From an uncultured Gemmatimonadota bacterium (GTDB lineage: Bacteria; Gemmatimonadota; Gemmatimonadetes; Gemmatimonadales; GWC2-71-9): DNA of 30,409 nt. Positions 8,953-17,039 of this stretch are shown in pieces. The notes under the pieces were generated by a model. That model was not told where the DNA came from, made no database searches, and saw only the letters and a program-made list of their open reading frames with translations. The stretch lies in contig CALGOK010000156.1 of NCBI GenBank assembly GCA_937961295.1, positions 1 through 30,409 on the forward strand, given 5' to 3'. How positions within the stretch are numbered: position 1 is the stretch's first letter; every line of letters begins with the position of its first letter. Made by a program: the position numbers and the translations under genes.

Positions 8953-9416
8953 CTACGGAATCCGCAGCACGTCCCCCAGCACCTGCGCCCGCGGATCCAC
9001 CAGCAGCTGTTCCACCGCCTCGATGGCGCGGCGCAGCCGCGGCCACGAGGCCTGCTGCTTCGCCGCGCGGTGGCCGACCAGGTGAACCGATCGTGCTCCG
9101 CCGAGAGCTGCACCGCGAGGTCGCGTGGCGCCTCCAACGCAAACACCGGAATCAGCGCCACCTCGTCGCGCTCGGGCCGGTAGAACGACTCCACCCGCGA
9201 CAGGTTGTGGAGCGTGCCGTCGGTCGCGCCGCACTCCTCGCGCACCTCGCGCCGGGCCGCGTCCACCGGCGTCTCCCCTGCCTCGATCGTGCCGTGCACC
9301 GATTCCCACGAGCCGGCGTTGCGGCCCGTGGGGCCGCGGCGCAGCAGGAGGATCTCCAGGGTGCCGACGCGGCGGAACACCACCACGTCGACCAGGGACA
9401 CGCGAATGTCGGTCAT
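8953..9416 (-). pseudogene. Nudix hydrolase with an apparent one-base frameshift
   Basis: The first 113 codons read as a Nudix hydrolase with a full Nudix box (GX5EX7REVREECGA, residues 42-64), a fold that cleaves nucleoside-diphosphate-linked substrates with Mg2+. After EHDRFTW (codon 113, 9078-9080) the frame goes astray (SATARRSS). The expected continuation, VGHRAAKQQASWPRLRRAIEAVEQLL and so on to a stop at 8953-8955, is found in another frame. Inserting one G in the TGGTCGG run would restore a protein of about 154 residues. The break is either a sequencing error in a G run or a real recent mutation. The ATG at 9416 is ten bases after the PilB-like stop, so it is co-transcribed with it. 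By its YRPERDEVALIPVFA and EHDRFTW motifs it is closest to NudB/dATP-pyrophosphatase-like enzymes. Confidence 0.8.
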
Positions 9417-9426
9417 CGGCGGGGAA

Positions 9427-11670
9427 TCAACGGCCGCGGGAGAGGGTGGCCTCGAGGCGCGCGGAGAGGGCGCGCGGCCGGAACGGCTTGGTGAGGAAGT
9501 CGGTGGCGCCGAGGCGCAGCACGCGCACCTCGTTGTCCTCGTCGCCGCGCGCGGAGAGCACCAGCACCGGCAGCTCGCGCGTCGCGGGGCGCGAGCGCAG
9601 CTGCGCCAGCACCGTGTAGCCATCGACGTTGGGCAGGTTGAGGTCGAGCAGCACCACGTCGGGCGCGAAGCGATCGACCTGCTCCAGCGCCTCGGCGCCG
9701 TCGCGCGCCTCGCACACCACGTAGCCCTCCTGCTCGAGCAGGTCGCGCATCACGCGGCGCAGCGTGTCCTCGTCCTCCACCAGCAGGATCGTCGCACGGC
9801 GCGGCGGCGGCGCCTCCTCCCCCTCGGGCGGCGCGTCGTCGACCAGCTCGAGGTTCTCGAGCAGCTGCTCGGGCCGCGGTGCCGCCACGCCCGTCACGGT
9901 CACGACGCCGTTGCCCGAGCCGGTCGGCGCGACGGTGCCGGCGGACAGCGCCGCGGGACCGCGGCTGCTCCCCTGACTCGGCACGTCGGCCACCCGCAGC
10001 AGCTCGTCGAGCGACGAGTGGCCGTCGAGGACGTGCCGCAGTCCGCTCTCGAACAGGGTGAGCATCCCCTCGTCGCGGCCGGTCGCGGCGATCCGGTCGG
10101 CGGTGGCGCCCGCGCCCACCAGCCGCTCGATCTCCGGCGTGATGACGAGGATCTCCATGATCGAGAAGCGGCCGCGGTAGCCGGTCTGGGTGCAGTGGCT
10201 GCACCCCGCCGGCGCCCAGAGCGCCACGCCGGCGGGAATGAACGCCTTGATCCGCGGCGGGATGGCGTTCATGTCCTGCGGCACCCGGCAGTGCGGGCAG
10301 AGGCGCCGCATCAGCCGCTGCGCGATGACGCCGCGCAGCGCGGCGCCGATCTTGAACGCCTCCATCCCCATATCCACGAGCCGGGTCACGGTGTTCGGCG
10401 CGTCGTTGGTGTGCAGGGTGGAGAGCACCAGGTGACCCGTGAGCGACGCCTGCACCGCGATCTGGGCGGTCTCGATGTCGCGGATCTCGCCCACCAGCAC
10501 CACGTCGGGGTCCTGGCGCAGGATCGAGCGCAGCGTGGTGGCGAAGGTGAGGCCCTGCTTCTCGTTGACCTGCACCTGGACGATGTTCTTGCCCATCCGG
10601 TACTCGACCGGATCCTCCACCGTCACGATGTTGATTCCCTCGCCCATGATCTCGCGAATGCAGGCGTAGAGGGTGGTGGTCTTGCCCGAGCCCGTGGGGC
10701 CGGTGCACAGCAGCACGCCCTCCTTGTTGCCAAGGAGGTCGCGGATCATCTGGGTCTCTTCCGGATACAGCCCGAGCGCGTCGAGCTCGAGCATCACCTG
10801 CTTGGTGTTGAGGATCCGGATCACCACCTTCTCGCCGTGGGTGGCGGGAAGCGTCGAGATCCGGAGGTCCACCGGGTTGCCGTTGACCGCCACGCGCGCG
10901 CGACCGTCCTGCGGCCGCAGCCGGTCGGCGATGTCGAGGCCGGAGATGATCTTGATGCGCGAGATGAGCGGGATGCCGGCCTTGCGCGGGATGGTCATCG
11001 CCTGGCGCAGCACGCCGTCGATCCGGTAGCGGACCACGACGTTCACCTCGCCCGACTCGATGTGGATGTCGCTCGCCCGCGCCGTGATGCCGTCGGCGAG
11101 CAGCACGTTGACGAGCTTGATGATCGGGCGCGAACTCGCCTCCTGCGCCGCGAGCTCCTCGTCGTCGTCTTCCGGCTTCCGCTCCTCGATCGACTGGACG
11201 TCGAACTCGGCCATGTTGTCGAGGACCTTGGACACGCCCTCGCCCACCGGCACGCCGTAGAGCTCGTCGAGCTTCTCGCGGATCCGCGGCGGCGAGGCGA
11301 GCGCCATGCGCACCTCTCGGCCGGTGGCGAACGCGAGCGACTGCTCGGCCCCCACGTCGAACGGATTGGAGGTGGCCACCTCGAGGGAGGCGTCGGTCAC
11401 CCGGATCGGCACCACGTTGTAGCGCCGGGCCAGCGGCTCGGGGAGCGCGTCGCGGGTCACCTCGGTGGCCGTGGAGAGGTCGGCGATCGGCAGTCGGCAG
11501 CGCGCCGACATCGCCGCGAGCAGCTCGGCCTCGCCCACCAGCCGTTCCGCCAGGATGCGTTCCCACAGCGACAGCTCGTCGGTGTCGGCCGCGCGCAACG
11601 CCGCGACCTTCTCCTCGCTCAGCAGCGGAGCGAGGATCGCGAGCATCCATTCGTCGCTGAAACTGGTCAC
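9427..11670 (-). CDS. PilB/GspE-type ATPase fused to a C-terminal response-regulator receiver domain
   Basis: This is the cytoplasmic hexameric ATPase that drives type IV pilus or type II secretion assembly. With the GTG at 11670 the product has 747 residues. An N-terminal MshEN/GspE_N-like domain covers about 1-135. The motor domain has Walker A GPTGSGKT (324-331), Walker B DVVLVGE (389-395), the His box STLHTNDA (417-424) and two CxxC pairs (Cys458/461 and 490/493) for zinc. A Pro/Gly/Ala-rich linker (about 570-625) leads to a complete receiver domain (about 626-741) with acidic pair Glu632/Asp633, phospho-acceptor Asp676 in LLDLNLPN and Lys728 in TKPF. The start is preferred because a good promoter lies upstream (11722-11751) and excludes the earlier TTG. 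Phosphorylation may therefore control the motor. No other pilus genes are in the window. Confidence 0.93.
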   Translation of the reverse strand: MTSFSDEWMLAILAPLLSEEKVAALRAADTDELSLWERILAERLVGEAELLAAMSARCRLPIADLSTATEVTRDALPEPLARRYNVVPIRVTDASLEVATSNPFDVGAEQSLAFATGREVRMALASPPRIREKLDELYGVPVGEGVSKVLDNMAEFDVQSIEERKPEDDDEELAAQEASSRPIIKLVNVLLADGITARASDIHIESGEVNVVVRYRIDGVLRQAMTIPRKAGIPLISRIKIISGLDIADRLRPQDGRARVAVNGNPVDLRISTLPATHGEKVVIRILNTKQVMLELDALGLYPEETQMIRDLLGNKEGVLLCTGPTGSGKTTTLYACIREIMGEGINIVTVEDPVEYRMGKNIVQVQVNEKQGLTFATTLRSILRQDPDVVLVGEIRDIETAQIAVQASLTGHLVLSTLHTNDAPNTVTRLVDMGMEAFKIGAALRGVIAQRLMRRLCPHCRVPQDMNAIPPRIKAFIPAGVALWAPAGCSHCTQTGYRGRFSIMEILVITPEIERLVGAGATADRIAATGRDEGMLTLFESGLRHVLDGHSSLDELLRVADVPSQGSSRGPAALSAGTVAPTGSGNGVVTVTGVAAPRPEQLLENLELVDDAPPEGEEAPPPRRATILLVEDEDTLRRVMRDLLEQEGYVVCEARDGAEALEQVDRFAPDVVLLDLNLPNVDGYTVLAQLRSRPATRELPVLVLSARGDEDNEVRVLRLGATDFLTKPFRPRALSARLEATLSRGR

Positions 11671-11721
11671 TGCACGCACGCTCCGGGTGGGGGGATCACC
11701 AGGCGAAGTCCCGACTCCTGC

Positions 11722-11751
11722 AAGGTAGACGCGATGCAGGATTGGAGCCAA
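11722..11751 (-). promoter_or_regulatory. Predicted sigma-70 promoter for the PilB-like gene
   Basis: On the minus strand TTGGCT (11746-11751), an 18-base spacer and TACCTT (11722-11727) form a plausible promoter. Transcription would begin near 11715, giving a leader of about 45 bases before the GTG at 11670. The promoter lies just after the stop of the upstream outer-membrane protein gene. Confidence 0.5.
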
Positions 11752-11757
11752 CGCGGT

Positions 11758-13764
11758 TCAGAGCAGCGGCCACCAATCGGGATGGGCGTCGAGCGTGAGC
11801 CCCACCGTGCCGCGCCGGAGTGCCCAGCCGACCTCCAGCCGGAGGAGGGGACCCCAGAGGTCGAGCCGGACCCCCGCGACCGGCTCGACCCCGTCCGAGG
11901 GGCGCCAGGGGAGCCCCGGCAGCTCCCCACCCGCCACCGCCCCCGCCAGGTACGGGGTCAGCTGGCTCGCCAGCAGATCGCTCCCCCAGCGACCCAGCCC
12001 CGGGGCCGGGATTCCCAGCCGGATCGGCACCGCCACCTCGGCTCGAAGCAGCCTCCGGCCCCCGATCGACCGGTGGGGAACGCCAACCAGCGTCCCCCGG
12101 CCGCCGACCATGAACGACCGGTAGCCGGGGAGTCCGGCGCTGCCCAGGCCGCCCCCGACCCGCCAGGCGAAGGTGCCGACCCTCCTCCCGGCCTCCAGGG
12201 CGACCCGCCCCCAGGTGGCGTCCCCGGTGCCCCGTTCCGCCTCCAGCAGCCAGCCGCCCCGCTCGGGCACCCTCCGTGACCCGACCCTGGCGACCACCCG
12301 GACGACCGAGCCGGCACCCAGGGCGGGGTTCTCGCGACGGGTGCCGTCAATGGCGGTGAACCGGGTCTCCAGCGAGGCGGTCCGCTCCCGGACCGCGGCG
12401 AGGCTCCAACGCAGTGCGGTCCCGCCGCCACGCACCTCGGTCGCCACGAAGTGGTCGCGCAACACCCAGCTGCCACCGTCGCTGCCGGCGATGGCCGTCG
12501 CCATCGAGTTGGCAAGGATGCTTCCGAAGCTGGCGCCCCCGGCATCGATCACGTCGTGTCCCGCGGCGAGCGACAGCGTGAGGTCACCCTCGTCGCGCTC
12601 GAGCGCGGCGCTGCGGGTGAGCCGTCGGTCGGCGGTCCCGTACCCGAGCGACAGGTCGAGCCGGTGTGCATCATCGATCGCGATGCGGATCCCTGCTCCC
12701 GGGGTGACGCCCTGCACCCGATTGACCGACAGCAGCGACCCGAGTCCCCGGTCACCGAGGAAGCGGAGTCGCGGCATTCCGCTCAGTCGCGCCTCGGGCG
12801 CGAGCGCGTCCGCATGCTGCAGGATTGCACCGAGGCTGCGGCCGGGATCGGGCATCGTCGCCAGTGCATCCTCGACCCGGCCGCTCCACCCCGAATCGTT
12901 CGGCGCGCGGAGGCCGTCCACCAGCATGCCGCGGAACCGGAGGGGTGCATGTGCCACGCCGAGCGCGTAGTCGCCGATCGTCCAGTCGGCGCGCAGCAGC
13001 GTCACCAGCGGCAGCGCCAGCAGCGGGCCCTCGCGGCGGATGGTGATCGACTGGCGCCACGGCAGCCAGCGCCGCCCGTCGAGGAAGGCGTTCTCGAGCG
13101 TGACGACGATCGCCTCGACCGTCGGGTCGCGATACGAGGACGCCGTGAACGTGAAGTGGAAGCGCACGGTCGCGGCGCGCTCGACATCGAGGAAGAGCGT
13201 CCCGATGGTGCCGGGCGCCTCCGGGTCGCGGGGCCGCACGTGCACCGCCACCACGCGGACCTCGGCATCGGGACCCGACACCCGCACGGTGTCGGCCACC
13301 GCGAACTCGTAGTGCGCCAGCCCAGGCGCACTCAGCGGGTGGGGGACGTCGCGCACCTCATCGCCCTCGCCGAGCCGGATGCGCGGCCCGAAGTCGTGGG
13401 CCACGATGCCGAGGTGGTCACGATGATAGACGATGTCGTTGGGGGCGTAGGTGGTGGCCCGCCAGGCCACGATGGCCTGCTTGCTCCGGTTCGGGGCCTC
13501 GCCGTACACTTCCACCCGCAACTGATCGGCCCTGATGACCCGTTCCACCGAGCCTGCGTCGTGACCCACCGCCACCGCATAGCGCACCATGCCTTCCGCG
13601 ACGGCCTGCCAGCCGGCGAGGAGCGTGTCGGTGTCGCGCGCCGTGCGGGCCGCGACCGCCTCGACGACAAGCGCCACGTCATGGCCGGGACGCCACGCCT
13701 GGGCGGCCAGCGGCGGCACCGCGACGAGGAGCGGCAGGGCGCGGCGCGCGAGCGTGGCAATCAT
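11758..13764 (-). CDS. Predicted outer-membrane beta-barrel protein of unknown function
   Basis: The 668-residue protein has a signal peptide (MIATLARRALPLLVAVPPLA, cut after AQA). A beta-rich N-terminal half follows (about 25-330), including DIVYHRDHLGIVAHDFGPRIRLGEGDEV and a run of strands around residues 190-270 (TLFLDVERAATVRFHFTF, SITIRREGPLLALP). The C-terminal half has alternating amphipathic strands with many Gly and aromatic residues (VGGGLGSAGLPGYRSFMVGG, LRAEVAVPIRLGIP, LLRLEVGW) and resembles a surface-antigen/Omp85-like or DUF5686-like barrel. I cannot assign a precise family. The ATG at 13764 has no Shine-Dalgarno, but TATCTT sits exactly six bases upstream, fitting a leaderless transcript. 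The PilB-like gene follows after 87 bases. Confidence 0.8.
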   Translation of the reverse strand: MIATLARRALPLLVAVPPLAAQAWRPGHDVALVVEAVAARTARDTDTLLAGWQAVAEGMVRYAVAVGHDAGSVERVIRADQLRVEVYGEAPNRSKQAIVAWRATTYAPNDIVYHRDHLGIVAHDFGPRIRLGEGDEVRDVPHPLSAPGLAHYEFAVADTVRVSGPDAEVRVVAVHVRPRDPEAPGTIGTLFLDVERAATVRFHFTFTASSYRDPTVEAIVVTLENAFLDGRRWLPWRQSITIRREGPLLALPLVTLLRADWTIGDYALGVAHAPLRFRGMLVDGLRAPNDSGWSGRVEDALATMPDPGRSLGAILQHADALAPEARLSGMPRLRFLGDRGLGSLLSVNRVQGVTPGAGIRIAIDDAHRLDLSLGYGTADRRLTRSAALERDEGDLTLSLAAGHDVIDAGGASFGSILANSMATAIAGSDGGSWVLRDHFVATEVRGGGTALRWSLAAVRERTASLETRFTAIDGTRRENPALGAGSVVRVVARVGSRRVPERGGWLLEAERGTGDATWGRVALEAGRRVGTFAWRVGGGLGSAGLPGYRSFMVGGRGTLVGVPHRSIGGRRLLRAEVAVPIRLGIPAPGLGRWGSDLLASQLTPYLAGAVAGGELPGLPWRPSDGVEPVAGVRLDLWGPLLRLEVGWALRRGTVGLTLDAHPDWWPLL

Positions 13765-13770
13765 CGCTGG

Positions 13771-13776
13771 AAGATA
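13771..13776 (-). promoter_or_regulatory. -10 box of a leaderless-type promoter
   Basis: TATCTT on the minus strand is separated by CCAGCG (six bases) from the ATG at 13764. With a usual start-site distance, transcription would begin at or next to the A of the start codon. No convincing -35 hexamer is seen. Confidence 0.5.
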
Positions 13777-13782
13777 GGAGCG

Positions 13783-14337
13783 GTGGTCGCGACGGTCCTC
13801 GCGGCGTGCGGCGGTCCGCAGTTCGCGCCGGGGAACCAGCCGGACCCGATGGGCACCCTACCGGGGATGGGACCGCTGCCGCTCGACCAGGTGCTGATCC
13901 TCGAGCAGTCGGGGATCTCGCCGAGCGACACCATGGTGCGCTTCGCGGCGGCGCGAGGCCGCACGGTGCTGATGCGCCACGCGCCTCCGGACAACGCCAT
14001 CTTCGCGGTGATCGACATCCCCCCGGACAGCGGCGCCACGGACTCGATCACGGTGACCATCCGCCCCGTGCCGGGTCGCTACGGCGTGCGGTTCGCCGCC
14101 GTGCCGCGCCTGCCGGGTCGCGCCACGATCACGTTCAGCTACGCGGTGCACTTCCTCGCCCCGCCGCTCGACGGCAGCCGCCATCGCAGCGAGGCCACCT
14201 ACGCCAACTGGCTCGGCATCGGTCGCGTCACCGGGGACGACCGGCTGGCGTTCCAGCCGTTCTCGCGCCCGGCCGCGGACATGCTGCGCTCCGCCCTTCC
14301 GCAAGGCGGGGAGTACCTGGTGGCGGCACCGAAGTGA
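13783..14337 (+). CDS. Predicted lipoprotein of unknown function, coupled to trpE
   Basis: The reading frame contains a clear lipobox (VATVLAACGG) and a mature part of about 175 residues with beta-rich character (NAIFAVIDIPPDSGATDSITVTIRPVPGRYGVRF, GRATITFSYAVHFLAP). It ends just before trpE. The function is unknown. The start is uncertain. The GTG at 13783 gives only eight residues before the Cys, whereas the better signal sequence (HRWKIGAVVATVLAAC) needs an upstream start. The only in-frame ATG upstream is at 13681, inside the opposite-strand gene. The stop overlaps the GTG of trpE (GTGA), so the two are probably translated from one mRNA. Confidence 0.7.
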   Translation: MVATVLAACGGPQFAPGNQPDPMGTLPGMGPLPLDQVLILEQSGISPSDTMVRFAAARGRTVLMRHAPPDNAIFAVIDIPPDSGATDSITVTIRPVPGRYGVRFAAVPRLPGRATITFSYAVHFLAPPLDGSRHRSEATYANWLGIGRVTGDDRLAFQPFSRPAADMLRSALPQGGEYLVAAPK

Positions 14338-15824
14338 GCGACGACCTGCTCGCGGCCTGTCGTCGCGCGGCGTCGGCCGGGCATGCCCGGATGCCGCTGG
14401 TGCGCGAGGTGGTGCTCGATGGCGACACCGCGGTCACGGCGTTCGCCAAGCTGCACCGCGGCGAGCACGGGTTCCTGCTCGAGTCGCTGGAGGGCGGCGA
14501 GCGCTGGGCGCGCTACACCTTCCTCGCCACCGAGCCCGCCGCGGTGTACCGCTACCGCGGCCTGCGGGTCGAGCAGCGCACCGACGCCGGGACCTGGCTG
14601 CCGCTCGAGGTCGAGACGCCGCCGCTGGAGCACCTGTCGCAGCTGATGCGCCGCACCACGGCGCCCGAGGTTCCCGGACTGCCGCGCTTCACCGGCGGCG
14701 CGGTGGGGTTCTGGGGCTACGACGTGGTGCGGACCCTCGAGGAGCTGCCGAACGCCCCGCCGGCCACCCACGACCTCCCCGATGCGGTCGCGATGGTCGT
14801 CGACACCCTGCTGGTGCTCGACCACCTCTATCACCGTGCGATCGTGATCGCCAACATCGCGCTGGCCGACGGCATGGCGGACGCGGAACTGCGGCAGCGG
14901 ATCGAGGACGCGTCCGGCCGCGCCGAGGCGTGGCTGCAACGGCTGCGGGCACCCGCCGACCTCGCACCGCTCGAGGCGGAGGGCGAGCGCGAGCTCGAGC
15001 GCAGCTCGCCCTACGCCGACGACGACTTCCGCCGCGACGTGGCGCGCTGCCAAGAGTACATCGCCGCGGGTGACGCGTTCCAGGTGGTGCTCTCGCGGCG
15101 GATCGACGTGGCCGGCGCGTTCGAGCCGTTCCGTGCCTATCGCTGGCTGCGCGCGCTCAATCCCGCGCCGTACTGCTATTTCCTCCGGCTCGGCGAGCTC
15201 ACCCTCGCGGGTGCGTCACCCGAGGTGCTGGTGCGCGTCGAGCAGGGCACGGTCACGGTGCGGCCGATCGCCGGCACCCGGCCGCGCGGCGCCACGCCCG
15301 ACGACGATGCGCGCCTCGAGCGCGAGATGATGGCGGATCCGAAGGAGCGCGCCGAGCACCTCATGCTGCTTGACCTGGGCCGCAACGACGTCGGCCGGGT
15401 CGCGGCGTGGGAATCGGTCCAGGTGGCAGCCCGGATGGTGATCGAGCGCTACTCGCACGTGATGCACATGGTGAGCGAGGTGCGCGGCGAGCTGCGCGAG
15501 GGACTCGATGCCCTCGACGCGCTGGCGGCGGCGTTCCCGGCGGGGACGCTGAGCGGCGCCCCCAAGGTGCGCGCGATGGAGATCATCGACGAGCTGGAGC
15601 CGACGCGGCGCGGCCCGTACGCCGGCGCGGTGGGGTACGTGGGCTACGGCGCGACGGTGCTCGACACCGCCATCGCGATCCGCACCATCGCGTTCGTCGA
15701 CGGCCACGCCTCGGTGCAGGCTGGCGCGGGCGTGGTGGCCGACTCGGTGCCCGAGATGGAGCTGCGCGAGACCGAGGCGAAGGCCGGGGCGGCGCTGCGG
15801 GCGCTCGCGCTGGCGCGCGAATAG
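14334..15824 (+). CDS. trpE: Anthranilate synthase component I (TrpE)
   Basis: TrpE converts chorismate and ammonia (from the TrpG glutaminase) to anthranilate, the first step of tryptophan synthesis. The 496 residues carry the LLES motif (48-51) associated with tryptophan feedback binding. They also carry GAVGFWGYD, GASPEVLVRVE, RPIAGTRPRG (TrpE-type rather than the PabB KPIKGT), DLGRNDVGRV, and FPAGTLSGAPKVRAMEIIDELEP, followed by the C-terminal QAGAGVVADSVPEMELRET region. The GTG at 14334 overlaps the stop of the upstream lipoprotein. No trpG or other trp gene is adjacent, so the rest of the pathway must lie elsewhere. Confidence 0.95.
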   Translation: MSDDLLAACRRAASAGHARMPLVREVVLDGDTAVTAFAKLHRGEHGFLLESLEGGERWARYTFLATEPAAVYRYRGLRVEQRTDAGTWLPLEVETPPLEHLSQLMRRTTAPEVPGLPRFTGGAVGFWGYDVVRTLEELPNAPPATHDLPDAVAMVVDTLLVLDHLYHRAIVIANIALADGMADAELRQRIEDASGRAEAWLQRLRAPADLAPLEAEGERELERSSPYADDDFRRDVARCQEYIAAGDAFQVVLSRRIDVAGAFEPFRAYRWLRALNPAPYCYFLRLGELTLAGASPEVLVRVEQGTVTVRPIAGTRPRGATPDDDARLEREMMADPKERAEHLMLLDLGRNDVGRVAAWESVQVAARMVIERYSHVMHMVSEVRGELREGLDALDALAAAFPAGTLSGAPKVRAMEIIDELEPTRRGPYAGAVGYVGYGATVLDTAIAIRTIAFVDGHASVQAGAGVVADSVPEMELRETEAKAGAALRALALARE

Positions 15825-15902
15825 CGACAGGCGAGGGGCGAAGGGCGAAGCGGGGTTGCCGGGGTCAATCCCGCCCCTCGCCCCTCGCCCCTCGCATGTC
15901 GC
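15824..15902. repeat. Heptamer-array hairpin, GCGARGG type (copy D), between trpE and maf
   Basis: The element starts with GCGACA (15824-15829) and ends with TGTCGC (15897-15902). Inside, units GCGAGGG, GCGAAGG, GCGAAGC face inverted GCCCCTC units (three) across a central loop. It lies between convergent genes and overlaps the maf 3' end: the last residues of Maf (RGARGEGRD) are coded by the right arm, and its stop lies in the loop. Confidence 0.88.
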
Positions 15903-16470
15903 CGAATCGGTACTCGTGCCCCGCATCGGCGAGCAGCGTGAGCACCAGCCGCAGCGGCAACCCCATCACGCTGAAGAAGTCGCCCTCGACCCGCTCGATC
16001 AGCGCGGCACCGGGACCCTGGATGCCGTAGCTCCCCGCCTTGTCGAGCGGCTCGCCGGTGGCCACGTACGCGCGCAGCATCGCCTCGTCGGCCGGGCGCA
16101 TGGTGACCGCGGTGCGATCGGCCAGCACCTGCTCGCCGCCATTCGCCACCAGGCACACCGCGGTGATCACGTGGTGGGTGCGCCCCTGCAACCGCGACAG
16201 CATCGCCACCGCGTGCTCGGGATCGCTCGGCTTCTCCAGGATCTCGTCGTCGAGCACCACGATGGTGTCGGCCCCGAGCACCAGCGAGCCCGGCACCGCC
16301 CGCGCCTTGTCGCGCGCCAGCCGCCGCGCGTACGCCTCGGGGAGCTCGCGCGGCAGCGGGATCTCCTGCACGTTGGCCGGCTGGACCAGGATCGGGATGC
16401 CGAGCATCTCGAGCAGGTGGCGCCGGCGCGGCGAGGAGCTGGCGAGGACGATCGTGGGGAACGCACTCAT
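15865..16470 (-). CDS. maf: Maf family nucleoside triphosphate pyrophosphatase
   Basis: Maf enzymes hydrolyse dTTP, UTP or modified nucleotides to the monophosphate and pyrophosphate. The 201-residue protein shows SSSPRRRHLLEMLG (11-24), GADTIVVLDDEILEKPSDP (66-84) with the catalytic Asp68, and SYGIQGPGAALIERVEGDFFSVMGLP near the C-terminus, in place of the common GDYYNVVGLP. The ATG at 16470 overlaps the dtd stop by ATGA, so it is the second gene of a dtd-maf operon. The C-terminal tail is extended by the heptamer repeat, so the last eight or so residues are not conserved protein. Confidence 0.93.
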   Translation of the reverse strand: MSAFPTIVLASSSPRRRHLLEMLGIPILVQPANVQEIPLPRELPEAYARRLARDKARAVPGSLVLGADTIVVLDDEILEKPSDPEHAVAMLSRLQGRTHHVITAVCLVANGGEQVLADRTAVTMRPADEAMLRAYVATGEPLDKAGSYGIQGPGAALIERVEGDFFSVMGLPLRLVLTLLADAGHEYRFGDMRGARGEGRD

Positions 16471-16916
16471 GCAGCGGCCTCGCGCTCGAGCAGCAGGGTG
16501 ACCGGTCCGTCGTTGACCAGCGCCACGTCCATCATCGCGCCGAACTCGCCGGTGGCCACCGTGGCGCCGCGCTCGCGCAGGGCGGCGATGAACGCCTCGT
16601 AGAGCGGGATCGCCGTTTCCGGACGGGCCGCGGCGATGAACGATGGCCGGCGCCCCTTGCCGGCATCGCCGTACAGGGTGAACTGCGACACCACGAGCAG
16701 GGAACCACCGGCCTCCGCGAGGTCGCGGTTCATCTTCCCCTCGCCGTCGGCGAAGAGCCGCAACCCGATCACCTTGTCGGCCATCCAGGCCACCTCGGCG
16801 GAGGTGTCGCCCGCGGTGAAGCCGACCAGCAGCAGAAACCCTGCCCCGATCTCGCCGGCGACCCGGCCCTCGATCGTGACGCGCGCCTCGCGCACCCGCT
16901 GCAACACCACCCGCAT
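16467..16916 (-). CDS. dtd: D-aminoacyl-tRNA deacylase
   Basis: Dtd removes D-amino acids (and glycine from mischarged tRNAAla) from tRNA, a proofreading step in translation. The 149-residue length is exact for the family. It shows MRVVLQRVREARV at the start, the SQFTLYGD motif (77-84) and the Gly-cisPro motif in NDGPVT (Gly137-Pro138). AAGGAGG stands seven bases before the ATG at 16916, which fixes the start. The stop overlaps the maf start (ATGA). Confidence 0.96.
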   Translation of the reverse strand: MRVVLQRVREARVTIEGRVAGEIGAGFLLLVGFTAGDTSAEVAWMADKVIGLRLFADGEGKMNRDLAEAGGSLLVVSQFTLYGDAGKGRRPSFIAAARPETAIPLYEAFIAALRERGATVATGEFGAMMDVALVNDGPVTLLLEREAAA

Positions 16917-16923
16917 CGCCTCG

Positions 16924-16951
16924 CCTCCTTCGATGGCCGGTGAAGATATCA
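16924..16951 (-). promoter_or_regulatory. Extended -10 promoter and strong ribosome-binding site for dtd-maf
   Basis: On the minus strand TGATATCTT (16943-16951) is an extended -10 element. AAGGAGG (16924-16930) follows seven bases before the dtd ATG. No good -35 is visible. Confidence 0.5.
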
Positions 16952-17039
16952 CGGCTTGGCGCCGGAGGCGCCGCGCCGAGTTTGACGCGACGTTGAGGGT
17001 GCCGAGCGATCCTCGGGCGCACCCCTCACCGAGGCCACG

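Noticed and set aside
11671..11751. Earlier TTG start for the PilB-like gene at 11751
   Set aside because: The predicted promoter lies within this segment, and the extra 27 residues do not look like the family N-terminus.
9205..12279. A 1024-codon plus-strand open frame
   Set aside because: It lies opposite the PilB-receiver and outer-membrane protein genes. Its product is a His/Arg/Gly-rich low-complexity sequence without motifs, the usual antisense shadow in GC-rich DNA.
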